Below are positions 7,475-15,073 of a DNA stretch of 22,416 nucleotides, in pieces. The translations under genes were made by a program, and so were the position numbers. Within the stretch, counting starts at the first letter, position 1. Every line of letters begins with the position of its first letter. The notes beneath the pieces are model-generated. The model made no database searches and was not told the origin of the DNA. It saw only the letters and a list, made by a program, of their open reading frames with translations. The stretch comes from JAXGRD01 sp050946655 (GTDB lineage: Bacteria > Bacillota > Clostridia > Peptostreptococcales > Anaerovoracaceae): contig JBMNVE010000027.1 of assembly GCA_050946655.1 (NCBI GenBank), forward strand, positions 1 to 22,416. Direction: 5' to 3'.

Positions 7475-8691
7475 TCAGGATCATGATGGTGGGCATCGAT
7501 CACAACAAAGCGCCCATCGATGAAAGAGAAAAATTTTCCTTTACAAAGAACCAAGGGATCCAGGCTCTGAAGACCCTCAAGGAAGAAGAGGGGGTTTCCG
7601 GCTGCCTCATTTTGTCCACCTGTAACCGAACGGAACTTTGGGTAAGTGGGAGTGAGGATACGGATATGGCCCTTCTCATGGAGAAGATATCCGGGGAATC
7701 TTCCCCTCACTTTGTCCGGCGCCAAGGGAAAGAGGCGGTAAGCCACTTGTTTCGCCTTGCCTGCGGCCTGGAGTCCCGTCTGACGGGAGAGGATCAGATC
7801 CTGACCCAGATCAAAGAGGCCTTTTCCCTGACGGCAAGATGCCAATGTGGAGATGCCGTCCTCAACAGGACGTTTCGAGGGGCGATTTCCGCCGCAAAAA
7901 AGGTGAAATCCACTGTACGCCTGTCCGCCATCAGCCCGTCGGCGGCAAGGAGCAGCATTGTCCTCATGGAAGAAAAATTGGGAGAACTTTCGGGCGTACC
8001 CTGCCTCATCATCGGCAACGGCCAGATCGGAAGGCTTTTGGCGGAGGACTTGGTCAGAAGAGGGGCTAAGGTAACCATGACTCTTCGCAAACGGATCCAC
8101 GGAAAGGAAAGACAGGAGTCCATCCTGCCTGAGGGATGCACCATGATCCCCTACGAGGACCGGATGGAAAACCTCCAAAAGTACAGGTGCATCATCAGCG
8201 CCACCCTCAGCCCTCACTTTACCATCATGGCCGGGGAGATGGGTCCACGGGGAGAGACCAGGGAGCAGCTATACCTGGATCTGGCGGTGCCCAGGGATAT
8301 CGATTCCCGGGTGGGAGATCTTCCGGGGATAGAGCTTTATAATATGGATCAAATCAGCAGCGCCTGCCTAGGGGAGGAAGAAGAAAAGGGCAAAGACCAA
8401 GCGGAGGCCATCTTGAAGGAAGCCGTGGAGGAGCTGGCTTCTCAGCTGGCATTTGAGGATGTCTTGCCTGCGGTGGATCACATTTCCCGGCGGGTGAGAG
8501 AGGATGTGACCGGACGGATGAAGACTCAGGATCCGGAGACGGCGGCAGAGAAATCCCTTCGTAAGCTGCTCTTCGGTCTGCGGAAGCATCTGCCCCGGGA
8601 CCGCTGGGAAGAGTGCTTTGCTGCCCTGGAAAAATCGGCCATGGATGATACAGTCAAGACGGGAGAGAGAAATGGGTATGAAGAGGATTAA
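7471..8691 (+). CDS. hemA: HemA, glutamyl-tRNA reductase
   Basis: HemA reduces the glutamate of Glu-tRNA(Glu) to glutamate-1-semialdehyde with NADPH, the first committed step of tetrapyrrole synthesis in the C5 pathway. Seen: the catalytic Cys51 in LSTCNRTELW, the dinucleotide-binding IIGNGQIGRLLA in the middle, the LAVPRDIDSRVGDL stretch at about 270-283, and the C-terminal helical dimerisation domain. The length of 406 residues is normal. It lies between cbiF and cbiH and overlaps both (4 nt and 20 nt), so it is under the cobalamin riboswitch. The partners hemL and hemB are not in the window. Confidence 0.95.
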   Translation: MIRIMMVGIDHNKAPIDEREKFSFTKNQGIQALKTLKEEEGVSGCLILSTCNRTELWVSGSEDTDMALLMEKISGESSPHFVRRQGKEAVSHLFRLACGLESRLTGEDQILTQIKEAFSLTARCQCGDAVLNRTFRGAISAAKKVKSTVRLSAISPSAARSSIVLMEEKLGELSGVPCLIIGNGQIGRLLAEDLVRRGAKVTMTLRKRIHGKERQESILPEGCTMIPYEDRMENLQKYRCIISATLSPHFTIMAGEMGPRGETREQLYLDLAVPRDIDSRVGDLPGIELYNMDQISSACLGEEEEKGKDQAEAILKEAVEELASQLAFEDVLPAVDHISRRVREDVTGRMKTQDPETAAEKSLRKLLFGLRKHLPRDRWEECFAALEKSAMDDTVKTGERNGYEED

Positions 8692-9424
8692 CATTGTGGG
8701 GCTGGGCCCCGGAAACAGGGAACAGATGACTCACCAGGCGGCGGCCGCTTTGGAGAGAAGCCGGGTCATCGTGGGATATACGGTCTACATCGATTTGATC
8801 AAGGAGGATTATCCGGACAAGGTTTTTCTGTCCACTCCAATGAAGAAGGAGGTGGACCGCTGCCGCATGGCGGTGGAAGAGGCGCTGAAAGGCCAGGAAG
8901 TTTCCATGGTATGCAGCGGTGATGCAGGGATATACGGGATGGCCGGCTTGGTGTATCAGGTGGCGGAGGATTATCCCGCCGTGGACATCCACGTGATCCC
9001 CGGGATCACGGCAGCCTGCAGCGGGGCTGCCATCTTGGGGGCACCCCTGACCCATGACTTTGCCGTCATCAGCCTCAGCGACCTCCTTACCCCTTGGGAG
9101 CTGATTGAAAAGCGACTTCGATGTGCGGCGGAGGCGGAGTTTACCATATGCCTTTATAATCCTTCCAGCATCAAACGCCATGACTATCTGCAAAAGGCAT
9201 GCGACATCGTTATGGAATACAAAAAAGAAGACACGGTCTGCGGGATCGCCGCTAACATCGGCAGAGAAGGGGAGACAGCCAGGGTCATGTCCCTGAAGGA
9301 ACTGCGGGATACTCCTGTGGATATGTTTACCACTGTCTTCATCGGCAGCCCCCTCACCTGGGAAATCGACGGAAAGATGGTCACCGCCCGGGGCTACTTT
9401 ATGGAAGGAAAGAAGGATGAGTAA
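8672..9424 (+). CDS. cbiH: CbiH, cobalt-precorrin-3 C17-methyltransferase (ring contraction)
   Basis: Methylates C17 and contracts the ring to make cobalt-precorrin-4. It has the tetrapyrrole-methylase signatures: INIVGLGPGNREQMT at the N-terminus, CSGDAGIYGMAGL, VIPGITAACSGAAILGAPLTHDF and the CLYNPSSIKR stretch that marks CbiH/CobJ. It is 250 residues long, a single domain with no extra C-terminal module. The start at 8672 is chosen because GGGAGAGA lies just upstream; an in-frame ATG at 8618 would overlap hemA by 74 nt. A third ATG at 8678 is also possible. It overlaps hemA by 20 nt and the next gene by 8 nt. Confidence 0.94.
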   Translation: MGMKRINIVGLGPGNREQMTHQAAAALERSRVIVGYTVYIDLIKEDYPDKVFLSTPMKKEVDRCRMAVEEALKGQEVSMVCSGDAGIYGMAGLVYQVAEDYPAVDIHVIPGITAACSGAAILGAPLTHDFAVISLSDLLTPWELIEKRLRCAAEAEFTICLYNPSSIKRHDYLQKACDIVMEYKKEDTVCGIAANIGREGETARVMSLKELRDTPVDMFTTVFIGSPLTWEIDGKMVTARGYFMEGKKDE

Positions 9425-10709
9425 TATCTTGCTGTTTGCCGGCACCACGGAGGGCCGGACCCTATCTCACTTAAAAGCCGAGACGGGAGACCCGTCCACC
9501 AAACTTTTCGTCGCCATCGCCACGGATTACGGAAGAGAACTTCTACCTGAAGACGGCGAAGGATTTTCCGTTCATCAGGGCAGGATGGATGAAGATGCCA
9601 TGGTGGATTTCATTGAAAGCCACCACATCCACCAGATCATCGATGTAACCCATCCCTATGCAGTTGAGGTTTCGGAGAACATCGGTAGAGCAGGGGCAAA
9701 GACCGGTGTTCCGGTCTATCGCTTGGCTCGAGAGGAAGAAGACTTCCCCGATGACTGCTTGGTGGTCGCAGATAGCGCCGGAGCGGCGGAGTACCTTCGG
9801 GGGACGGAAGGCCCGGTACTACTGACCACCGGGAGCAAGGAACTTTCTTCTTACACAGGCATTCCTGATTTTGCAAGCCGCCTTTATCCCCGCATGCTCC
9901 CGGACCCGGAGATGATTCAAACGGTCTTGGACATGGGATACCGGAAGCAAAACTTGATTTGCATGCAAGGCCCTTTTACAGAGGAAACCAATGTGGCCAT
10001 CCTGAGACAGATGGGGGCCAAATATATGGTGACCAAGGAGTCGGGCAAGGTGGGGGGCTTTCCTGAGAAGGTGGCTGCCGCCCAAAAGCTGGGCGTCAAG
10101 GTGATCCTCATCAAGCGGCCCGGAGAAGAAGAGACCATCTCCTTTATGGAGGCCGTGAAGAGATGTGGGATCCCTTTGCCGGATCCTGCGGAAGGCGTGC
10201 TTTCCGTGGGAGTGATTGGGGGAGATCTGCCGGCCGGGGGAACCAAGGAACTGATGGACAGTCGCTTCCCCATGTATGTGGACGTGAAGGATATGCCCGT
10301 GCTGGTGGTGGGCGGTGGCAAGATTGCCATGCGCAGAGCCCGGGTGCTGAGAGACTTTCAGTGCCGGGTCACGGTGGTGGCCAAGGAAGTCCGGGAGGGT
10401 GATGTTGCGGAAATGGACCTTCGGGTCAGGGCCTTTGAAGAGGAGGACCTGAAGGGGATGAAGATGGTGGTGGCGGCAACGGATGATCACCTGCTCAATG
10501 CCCGTATCGGAGAGATGTGCAGGGAGCGGAAGATCCCGGTGAACGTGGCCAGCGACAGGAAATTGTGCGATTTTTACTTCCCCGGAATCGTGAAAGCGGG
10601 GAATGTGACCGTGGGGGTCATCGCCGGAGGCCAAGATCACAAGAAGGCAGCCGGGATAAGAGAGAGGATAGAAAGGTTGTTACATGAAGAAGAAAGTGAT
10701 AGTCGGTAG
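9417..10709 (+). CDS. cbiJ-sirC: CbiJ-SirC fusion: cobalt-precorrin-6A reductase and precorrin-2 dehydrogenase
   Basis: A 430-residue two-domain protein. Residues 1 to about 256 are CbiJ, which reduces cobalt-precorrin-6A with a nicotinamide cofactor; ILLFAGTTEGRTLSH at the start and IIDVTHPYAVEVSENI near residue 75 are family marks. From Met286 a second domain of about 145 residues resembles SirC/Met8p/CysG N-terminus: MYVDVKDMPVLVVGGGKIA carries the glycine-rich NAD-binding loop (299-304), and VAATDDHLLN holds acidic residues at 356-357, in the place of the family's catalytic aspartate. It should oxidise precorrin-2 to sirohydrochlorin. The linker is at about 257-285. No chelatase-type C-terminal domain follows. 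The two reactions are not sequential: CbiJ acts after cobalt insertion, SirC before it. Confidence 0.9.
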   Translation: MSNILLFAGTTEGRTLSHLKAETGDPSTKLFVAIATDYGRELLPEDGEGFSVHQGRMDEDAMVDFIESHHIHQIIDVTHPYAVEVSENIGRAGAKTGVPVYRLAREEEDFPDDCLVVADSAGAAEYLRGTEGPVLLTTGSKELSSYTGIPDFASRLYPRMLPDPEMIQTVLDMGYRKQNLICMQGPFTEETNVAILRQMGAKYMVTKESGKVGGFPEKVAAAQKLGVKVILIKRPGEEETISFMEAVKRCGIPLPDPAEGVLSVGVIGGDLPAGGTKELMDSRFPMYVDVKDMPVLVVGGGKIAMRRARVLRDFQCRVTVVAKEVREGDVAEMDLRVRAFEEEDLKGMKMVVAATDDHLLNARIGEMCRERKIPVNVASDRKLCDFYFPGIVKAGNVTVGVIAGGQDHKKAAGIRERIERLLHEEESDSR

Positions 10710-13056
10710 CAGGGAAAGCAAGCTGGCTGTGATCCAGTCCAAGCTGGTCATGGAGAAGATCGCCGCTGCATATCCCGAGATAGAGCTGGAGTTGGTCACC
10801 ATGAAGACCACCGGCGACATTATTTTGGATAGGACACTGGACAAGGTGGGAGGCAAGGGCCTCTTTGTAAAGGAGCTGGACCGTGCCCTGCGGGACCGGG
10901 TCATCGACATTTCCGTCCACAGCCTGAAGGACATCCCGGCAGAAGTGCCGGAGGACCTGCCACTGCTGGCTTTTTCCAAGCGGGAAGCATCAGAGGATGT
11001 ATTGGTCCTGCCCAAGGGGATCTCTTCCCCGGAGGAGATGGACAAAAGCAAACCCATCGGCAGTTCCAGCCCCCGGAGAAATATGCAGCTGGCAAAGCTC
11101 TATCCGGGCTTTGCACAAAAGAGTGTGAGGGGAAATGTGCTGACCCGTCTGGAAAAACTGGATAGAGGGGAATACTGCGCGCTGATTTTGGCCAAGGCGG
11201 GCCTTGTGCGGCTGGGCCTGGAGGACAGGATCAGCAAGGAGTTTACTCCTGAGGAAATGGTCCCCGCCGCCGGCCAGGGGATCATGGTGATCCAAGGAAG
11301 GCAGGGGGAAGACTACGGATATTTGGACGCTGTGGATGATGAAAAGGCCAGAATCGAAGCGACCTGTGAGCGGGCCTTCGTGGCTCGTCTGGAAGGCGGA
11401 TGCAGCTCGCCCATCGGTGCCTATGCATCCTTGGAGGATGACAGGATCCGGGTCAAAGGATTCTATGCGGATGAGGAGCAAACCGGGTTTTTGGTGGATG
11501 AAATAGACGGACCGGCCCCAAAGGCCAATGAATTGGCAACGGATCTGGCGGACCGGATGAAGAAAAACTTCCGCCGGGGCAAGGTCTGGCTGGTGGGGGC
11601 AGGTCCGGGAGACGGCGGCCTGTTTACCTTAAAGGGAGCTGAGGTCCTCAGCCGAGCCGATGTAGTGGTCTACGACAGCTTGGTGGGCCCGGCGGTCTTG
11701 GCGATGATCCCCTCGGGGACGGAGATGATCGATGTGGGTAAGAAGGCGGGTCATCACCCGGTGCCCCAGGAGAGGATCAATGAGATCCTGTTGGAGAAGG
11801 CCATTGAGGGCAAGCAGGTGGTTCGCCTCAAAGGGGGAGACCCCTTCCTCTTTGGACGGGGAGGAGAAGAACTGGAACTTCTTTCGGAAAGGGGCATCCG
11901 GTTCGAGATCGTGCCCGGCGTCACCTCGGCCATCGCTGTGCCGGCATATAACGGGATCCCGGTGACCCACAGGGATCACACTTCGTCGGTGCACATCATC
12001 ACCGGTCATACCAAGAAAGATAATCAAGACGCTACTGACTACCATGCGCTGGTCCGCCTGGAGGGAACCCTGGTCTTTCTCATGGGGGTCTCCGCCATGG
12101 AAAGGATATGCAGGGGACTTTTGGATGGAGGCATGGAACCATCCATGCCGGCAGCAGTGCTGGAAAAAGGGACCACATCCAAACAGAGAAGAGTTGTGGC
12201 CACCCTGGCCACCCTGGTGGAAGAGGCAAAGAAGGCGAAGATCCAAACACCTGCCATCATCGTGGTAGGGAAGGTCTGCGCTTTGGAAAAAGATTTCCAC
12301 TGGGCGGAGGATCGTCCCCTGGGGGGGATGAAGATTGCCGTCACAAGACCCAGAGGTAGAGGGACCAGGCTGGGGGACCGGCTGTCCCTACTGGGTGCGG
12401 AGGTGATCCCTCTTCCTGCCATAGAAACCCATCCCCTTGCCATGAACGAAGAAATCCAATCTGCCCTAGGTCGGCTGGGAGAGTTCCGATGGATCGTGTT
12501 CACCAGCGTAGCAGGGGTGGAGGCCTTCTTTGAGAAGATGGGGGAGAAAAAGATGGATATCCGAAGCCTTGCCGGGATCCGCTTTGCCGCCATCGGCACG
12601 GCAACCCGTAGGGAGATAGAAAAAAGAGGAATAATGGTGGACCTGATGCCTAAGGTCTACAGCGGAAAGGATCTGGGAGAAAAGCTGACAAAGGCGGTAT
12701 CTCCGGGAGAGAAAATTCTTCTTCCCCGGTCGGCCATCGGCACCCGTCAGGTGCTGGATCCCCTGGACAAGGAGGGGCTGGTCTATGAAGATCTTCCCAT
12801 CTACCATACCACCATGGAGGATGGAAACCCGGCCAGCTACGATCCCTCTTTCGATTTGGTGACCTTCACCAGTGCATCCACCGTTGAGGGCTTTGCCCTT
12901 GCCAATCCGGACCTGGACTATTCTCAGGTGAAGGCGCTGTGCATCGGACAGCAAACAGCCGAAGCGGCCCGGGCCCTGGGAATGGAGCCGTTGATCTCGA
13001 AGGAATCCACCATTGACAGCATGGTGGAGAAAGTATTGGAAATGAAATGTATCTAG
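10684..13056 (+). CDS. hemC-cobA-hemD: HemC-CobA-HemD triple fusion: hydroxymethylbilane synthase, uroporphyrinogen-III methyltransferase and uroporphyrinogen-III synthase
   Basis: A 790-residue protein with three enzymes in tandem. Residues 1 to about 296 are HemC: KVIVGSRESKLA at the start, GSSSPRR, and LEGGCSSPIGAYA with Cys240 as the dipyrromethane-cofactor attachment site. From about 299 to 540 is SUMT (CobA): VWLVGAGPGDGGLFTLKG, RLKGGDPFLFGRGGEE, VPGVTSAIAVPAY and PVTHRDHTSSVHIITGH. From Met549 to the end is HemD (about 242 residues), which starts MKIAVTRPRGRG and has FTSVAGVEAFFEKM and TFTSASTVEGF. Together it converts porphobilinogen to precorrin-2. The usual GPGDPELLT of SUMT is GPGDGGLFT here. 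It overlaps the cbiJ-sirC end by 26 nt and cbiB by 10 nt. The CobA-HemD pair is a known clostridial fusion; adding HemC is less common to my knowledge. Confidence 0.94.
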   Translation: MKKKVIVGSRESKLAVIQSKLVMEKIAAAYPEIELELVTMKTTGDIILDRTLDKVGGKGLFVKELDRALRDRVIDISVHSLKDIPAEVPEDLPLLAFSKREASEDVLVLPKGISSPEEMDKSKPIGSSSPRRNMQLAKLYPGFAQKSVRGNVLTRLEKLDRGEYCALILAKAGLVRLGLEDRISKEFTPEEMVPAAGQGIMVIQGRQGEDYGYLDAVDDEKARIEATCERAFVARLEGGCSSPIGAYASLEDDRIRVKGFYADEEQTGFLVDEIDGPAPKANELATDLADRMKKNFRRGKVWLVGAGPGDGGLFTLKGAEVLSRADVVVYDSLVGPAVLAMIPSGTEMIDVGKKAGHHPVPQERINEILLEKAIEGKQVVRLKGGDPFLFGRGGEELELLSERGIRFEIVPGVTSAIAVPAYNGIPVTHRDHTSSVHIITGHTKKDNQDATDYHALVRLEGTLVFLMGVSAMERICRGLLDGGMEPSMPAAVLEKGTTSKQRRVVATLATLVEEAKKAKIQTPAIIVVGKVCALEKDFHWAEDRPLGGMKIAVTRPRGRGTRLGDRLSLLGAEVIPLPAIETHPLAMNEEIQSALGRLGEFRWIVFTSVAGVEAFFEKMGEKKMDIRSLAGIRFAAIGTATRREIEKRGIMVDLMPKVYSGKDLGEKLTKAVSPGEKILLPRSAIGTRQVLDPLDKEGLVYEDLPIYHTTMEDGNPASYDPSFDLVTFTSASTVEGFALANPDLDYSQVKALCIGQQTAEAARALGMEPLISKESTIDSMVEKVLEMKCI

Positions 13057-14021
13057 CCATCGGATTTGTTTTGGATATGATCATAGGAGATCCCCATCAC
13101 TTGCCCCATCCGGTGCGGGCCATGGGCTTGCTCATTTCCGGCGGAGAGAAGGCCATGCGACGGATCTTTCCCTCAACGAAAAACGGAGAGCGGATCGGGG
13201 GAGCCGTGCTGACCATCCTGGTCATGGCAGTCTCTTTTGGGGTGCCCTTCTTTCTGCTTCTCTTGCTGGCCCTGTGGAACCCCTGGTTTGCCCTGGGTGT
13301 CCACGGTATCATGTGCTATCAGATATTGGCCATCAAATCACTGAAGAAGGAGAGCATGAAAGTGGCCCATGCCCTAAAAGAGGATGATGTGGAAAAGGCC
13401 AGAGCCGCTCTGTCCATGATCGTGGGCAGGGATACCCGGGACTTGGATAGAGAGGGGATCACAAAGGCGGCGGTGGAAACCGTGGCGGAAAACTCCGCCG
13501 ACGGCGCCATAGCCCCTATGATCTATATGGCCATCGGCGGTGCGCCTCTAGGGTTTTTGTACAAGTCCATCAATACCATGGACTCCATGATCGGCTACAA
13601 GAATGATCGATACCGATATTTCGGTACCTTTGCGGCAAAGCTGGACGATGGGGTAAACTTTATTCCTGCCAGGATCTCCGCTCTCCTCATGATCCTGTCG
13701 GCAGGTATCCTCAGGCTGGATATGTCAGCTGCCGCGGCCATATTCAAGCGAGATAGGTTCAACCATGCCAGCCCCAACAGTGCTCAGACAGAGGCGGTTT
13801 GCGCCGGTGCATTGAATGTCCAACTGGCGGGAGATGCCTATTACTTTGGGAAGCTATACGAAAAGAAGACCATCGGTGACGATATCAGGCCAATTGTCTG
13901 GCAGGACATTGCCAAGGCCAACGACCTTCATTACGCCGGAGCAGTCCTTTCGTTTGTTTTATGCATGATGATGAACCTGTTCTTGACGATCAGCTTGGGG
14001 GGAGGATGGTGGTTTCTATGA
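13047..14021 (+). CDS. cbiB: CbiB, adenosylcobinamide-phosphate synthase
   Basis: A 324-residue membrane protein that joins aminopropanol phosphate to adenosylcobyric acid. The N-terminus ends a membrane helix with IIGDPHHLPHPVRAMG, and the middle has the family's TVAENSADGAIAPM and YKSINTMDSMIGYKNDRYRYFGTFAAKLDD stretches. Several hydrophobic segments occur, including about 55-85, 205-220 and the C-terminus. Paired with cobD immediately downstream, whose product makes its amine donor. It overlaps the preceding hemD by 10 nt and its TGA overlaps the cobD ATG. Confidence 0.95.
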   Translation: MYLAIGFVLDMIIGDPHHLPHPVRAMGLLISGGEKAMRRIFPSTKNGERIGGAVLTILVMAVSFGVPFFLLLLLALWNPWFALGVHGIMCYQILAIKSLKKESMKVAHALKEDDVEKARAALSMIVGRDTRDLDREGITKAAVETVAENSADGAIAPMIYMAIGGAPLGFLYKSINTMDSMIGYKNDRYRYFGTFAAKLDDGVNFIPARISALLMILSAGILRLDMSAAAAIFKRDRFNHASPNSAQTEAVCAGALNVQLAGDAYYFGKLYEKKTIGDDIRPIVWQDIAKANDLHYAGAVLSFVLCMMMNLFLTISLGGGWWFL

Positions 14022-15073
14022 AAAAACTGGTCCACGGCGGAGATATCTACACGGAAGAAAGGATCATAGACTACTCGGCAAATATCAATCCGCTGGGGCT
14101 CCCTCGGGGGGTGAAGAAGGCTGTGGCCGAAAGCCTGGATCTTTGCATCCATTATCCGGACCCCCTCTGCAGAGAACTGACCGCAGCCGTTGCGGAGAAA
14201 GATGATGTGGCGCCGGAGCATCTACTCTTTGGTAACGGTGCCGCAGACGTGATCTTTCGCCTGGTCCTGGCCAAGGCTCCCAAGAAGGCCCTGCTCACCG
14301 CACCCACCTTTTCCGAATACGAAAGCGCTCTGGATGTGGTAGGCTGCTTTATGGATCACTATCTTCTCCGGGAAGAAGAAGGCTTTGCCTTGGATAGAGG
14401 CTTTCTCTCCGCCATCCACAAAGATTTGGATATCCTATTTTTATGCAATCCCAACAATCCCACAGGGCTGCCCATAGATCGGCAACTTTTGCTGGAGATA
14501 TTGGCAAGATGTGCCGAGAACCATGTCCTCATGGTAGTGGATGAGTGCTTCCTGGCCATGACGGAGGAGATCTCTCTGAAGGATCAGGTGGAGGAATATC
14601 CCAACCTATTCATCCTAAGGGCCTTCACCAAGGATTATGCCATGCCGGGGCTGCGGCTGGGCTACGGCATCTCCAGCGACCTGGAGCTTTTGGAAAGGAT
14701 GTTCTCCGTAGGACAACCTTGGAGCGTCTCCGTCCCGGCACAGAAGGCCGGAGTTCAGGCCACCAGGGAAGAAGAATACCGCAAGGCATCCAGGGTCCTT
14801 GTGGACAGGGAGCGAGACTATTTGGTAAAGGAACTGAAAGCTCTGGGATACAAGGTTTACCCTCCTGCGGCAAACTATATCTTCTTTCGTGTGGATCGCC
14901 ACAAGGAAGCCTTCCACCGGGAGATGCGACAAGCGGGATTTCTGGTGCGGGACTGCAGCAATTACAGAGGATTGGAAGAAGGCTACTTCCGCATTGCCGT
15001 CAGAAAGCGGGAAGACAATGAAAAATTAGTGACAGCACTCAGGGAAAGGGAAGAAAAATGGCAAAAGCGATAA
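14018..15073 (+). CDS. cobD: CobD, L-threonine-O-3-phosphate decarboxylase
   Basis: A PLP-dependent aminotransferase-fold enzyme that makes (R)-1-amino-2-propanol phosphate for the cobamide side arm. Seen: LVHGGDIY at the start, YSANINPLGLP, LFGNGAADVIF, NPNNPTGLP, DECF and the PLP-binding Lys205 in AFTKDYAMPGLRLGYG. The start at 14018 overlaps the cbiB stop (ATGA) and gives 351 residues, close to the family's 360; GGAGG is at 14001-14005, a rather long 12 nt away. An ATG at 14006 is also in frame, and a start at 13961 would only add residues without similarity to CobD. It overlaps cbiP by 16 nt. A histidinol-phosphate aminotransferase is excluded by context and by the N-terminal motif. Confidence 0.93.
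   Translation: MKKLVHGGDIYTEERIIDYSANINPLGLPRGVKKAVAESLDLCIHYPDPLCRELTAAVAEKDDVAPEHLLFGNGAADVIFRLVLAKAPKKALLTAPTFSEYESALDVVGCFMDHYLLREEEGFALDRGFLSAIHKDLDILFLCNPNNPTGLPIDRQLLLEILARCAENHVLMVVDECFLAMTEEISLKDQVEEYPNLFILRAFTKDYAMPGLRLGYGISSDLELLERMFSVGQPWSVSVPAQKAGVQATREEEYRKASRVLVDRERDYLVKELKALGYKVYPPAANYIFFRVDRHKEAFHREMRQAGFLVRDCSNYRGLEEGYFRIAVRKREDNEKLVTALREREEKWQKR

Noticed and set aside
7285..8217. 310-codon open frame on the minus strand across cbiF and hemA
   Set aside because: It is antisense to well-conserved genes, has no recognisable domain, and is explained by codon bias in the GC-rich sense genes.
9819..10640. 273-codon open frame on the minus strand within cbiJ-sirC
   Set aside because: It is antisense to the fusion gene, with no recognisable family or ribosome binding site.
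6291..11175. Repeated short sequence CTGGATAGAGGGGAA in cbiL and hemC
   Set aside because: Both copies encode Leu-Asp-Arg-Gly-Glu in frame; a 15-bp match with the same codon preference is not evidence of a mobile or regulatory repeat.
13961..14017. Longer N-terminus of CobD
   Set aside because: The added residues have no similarity to CobD and would overlap cbiB by 61 nt; the ATGA overlap at 14018 fits the operon pattern.
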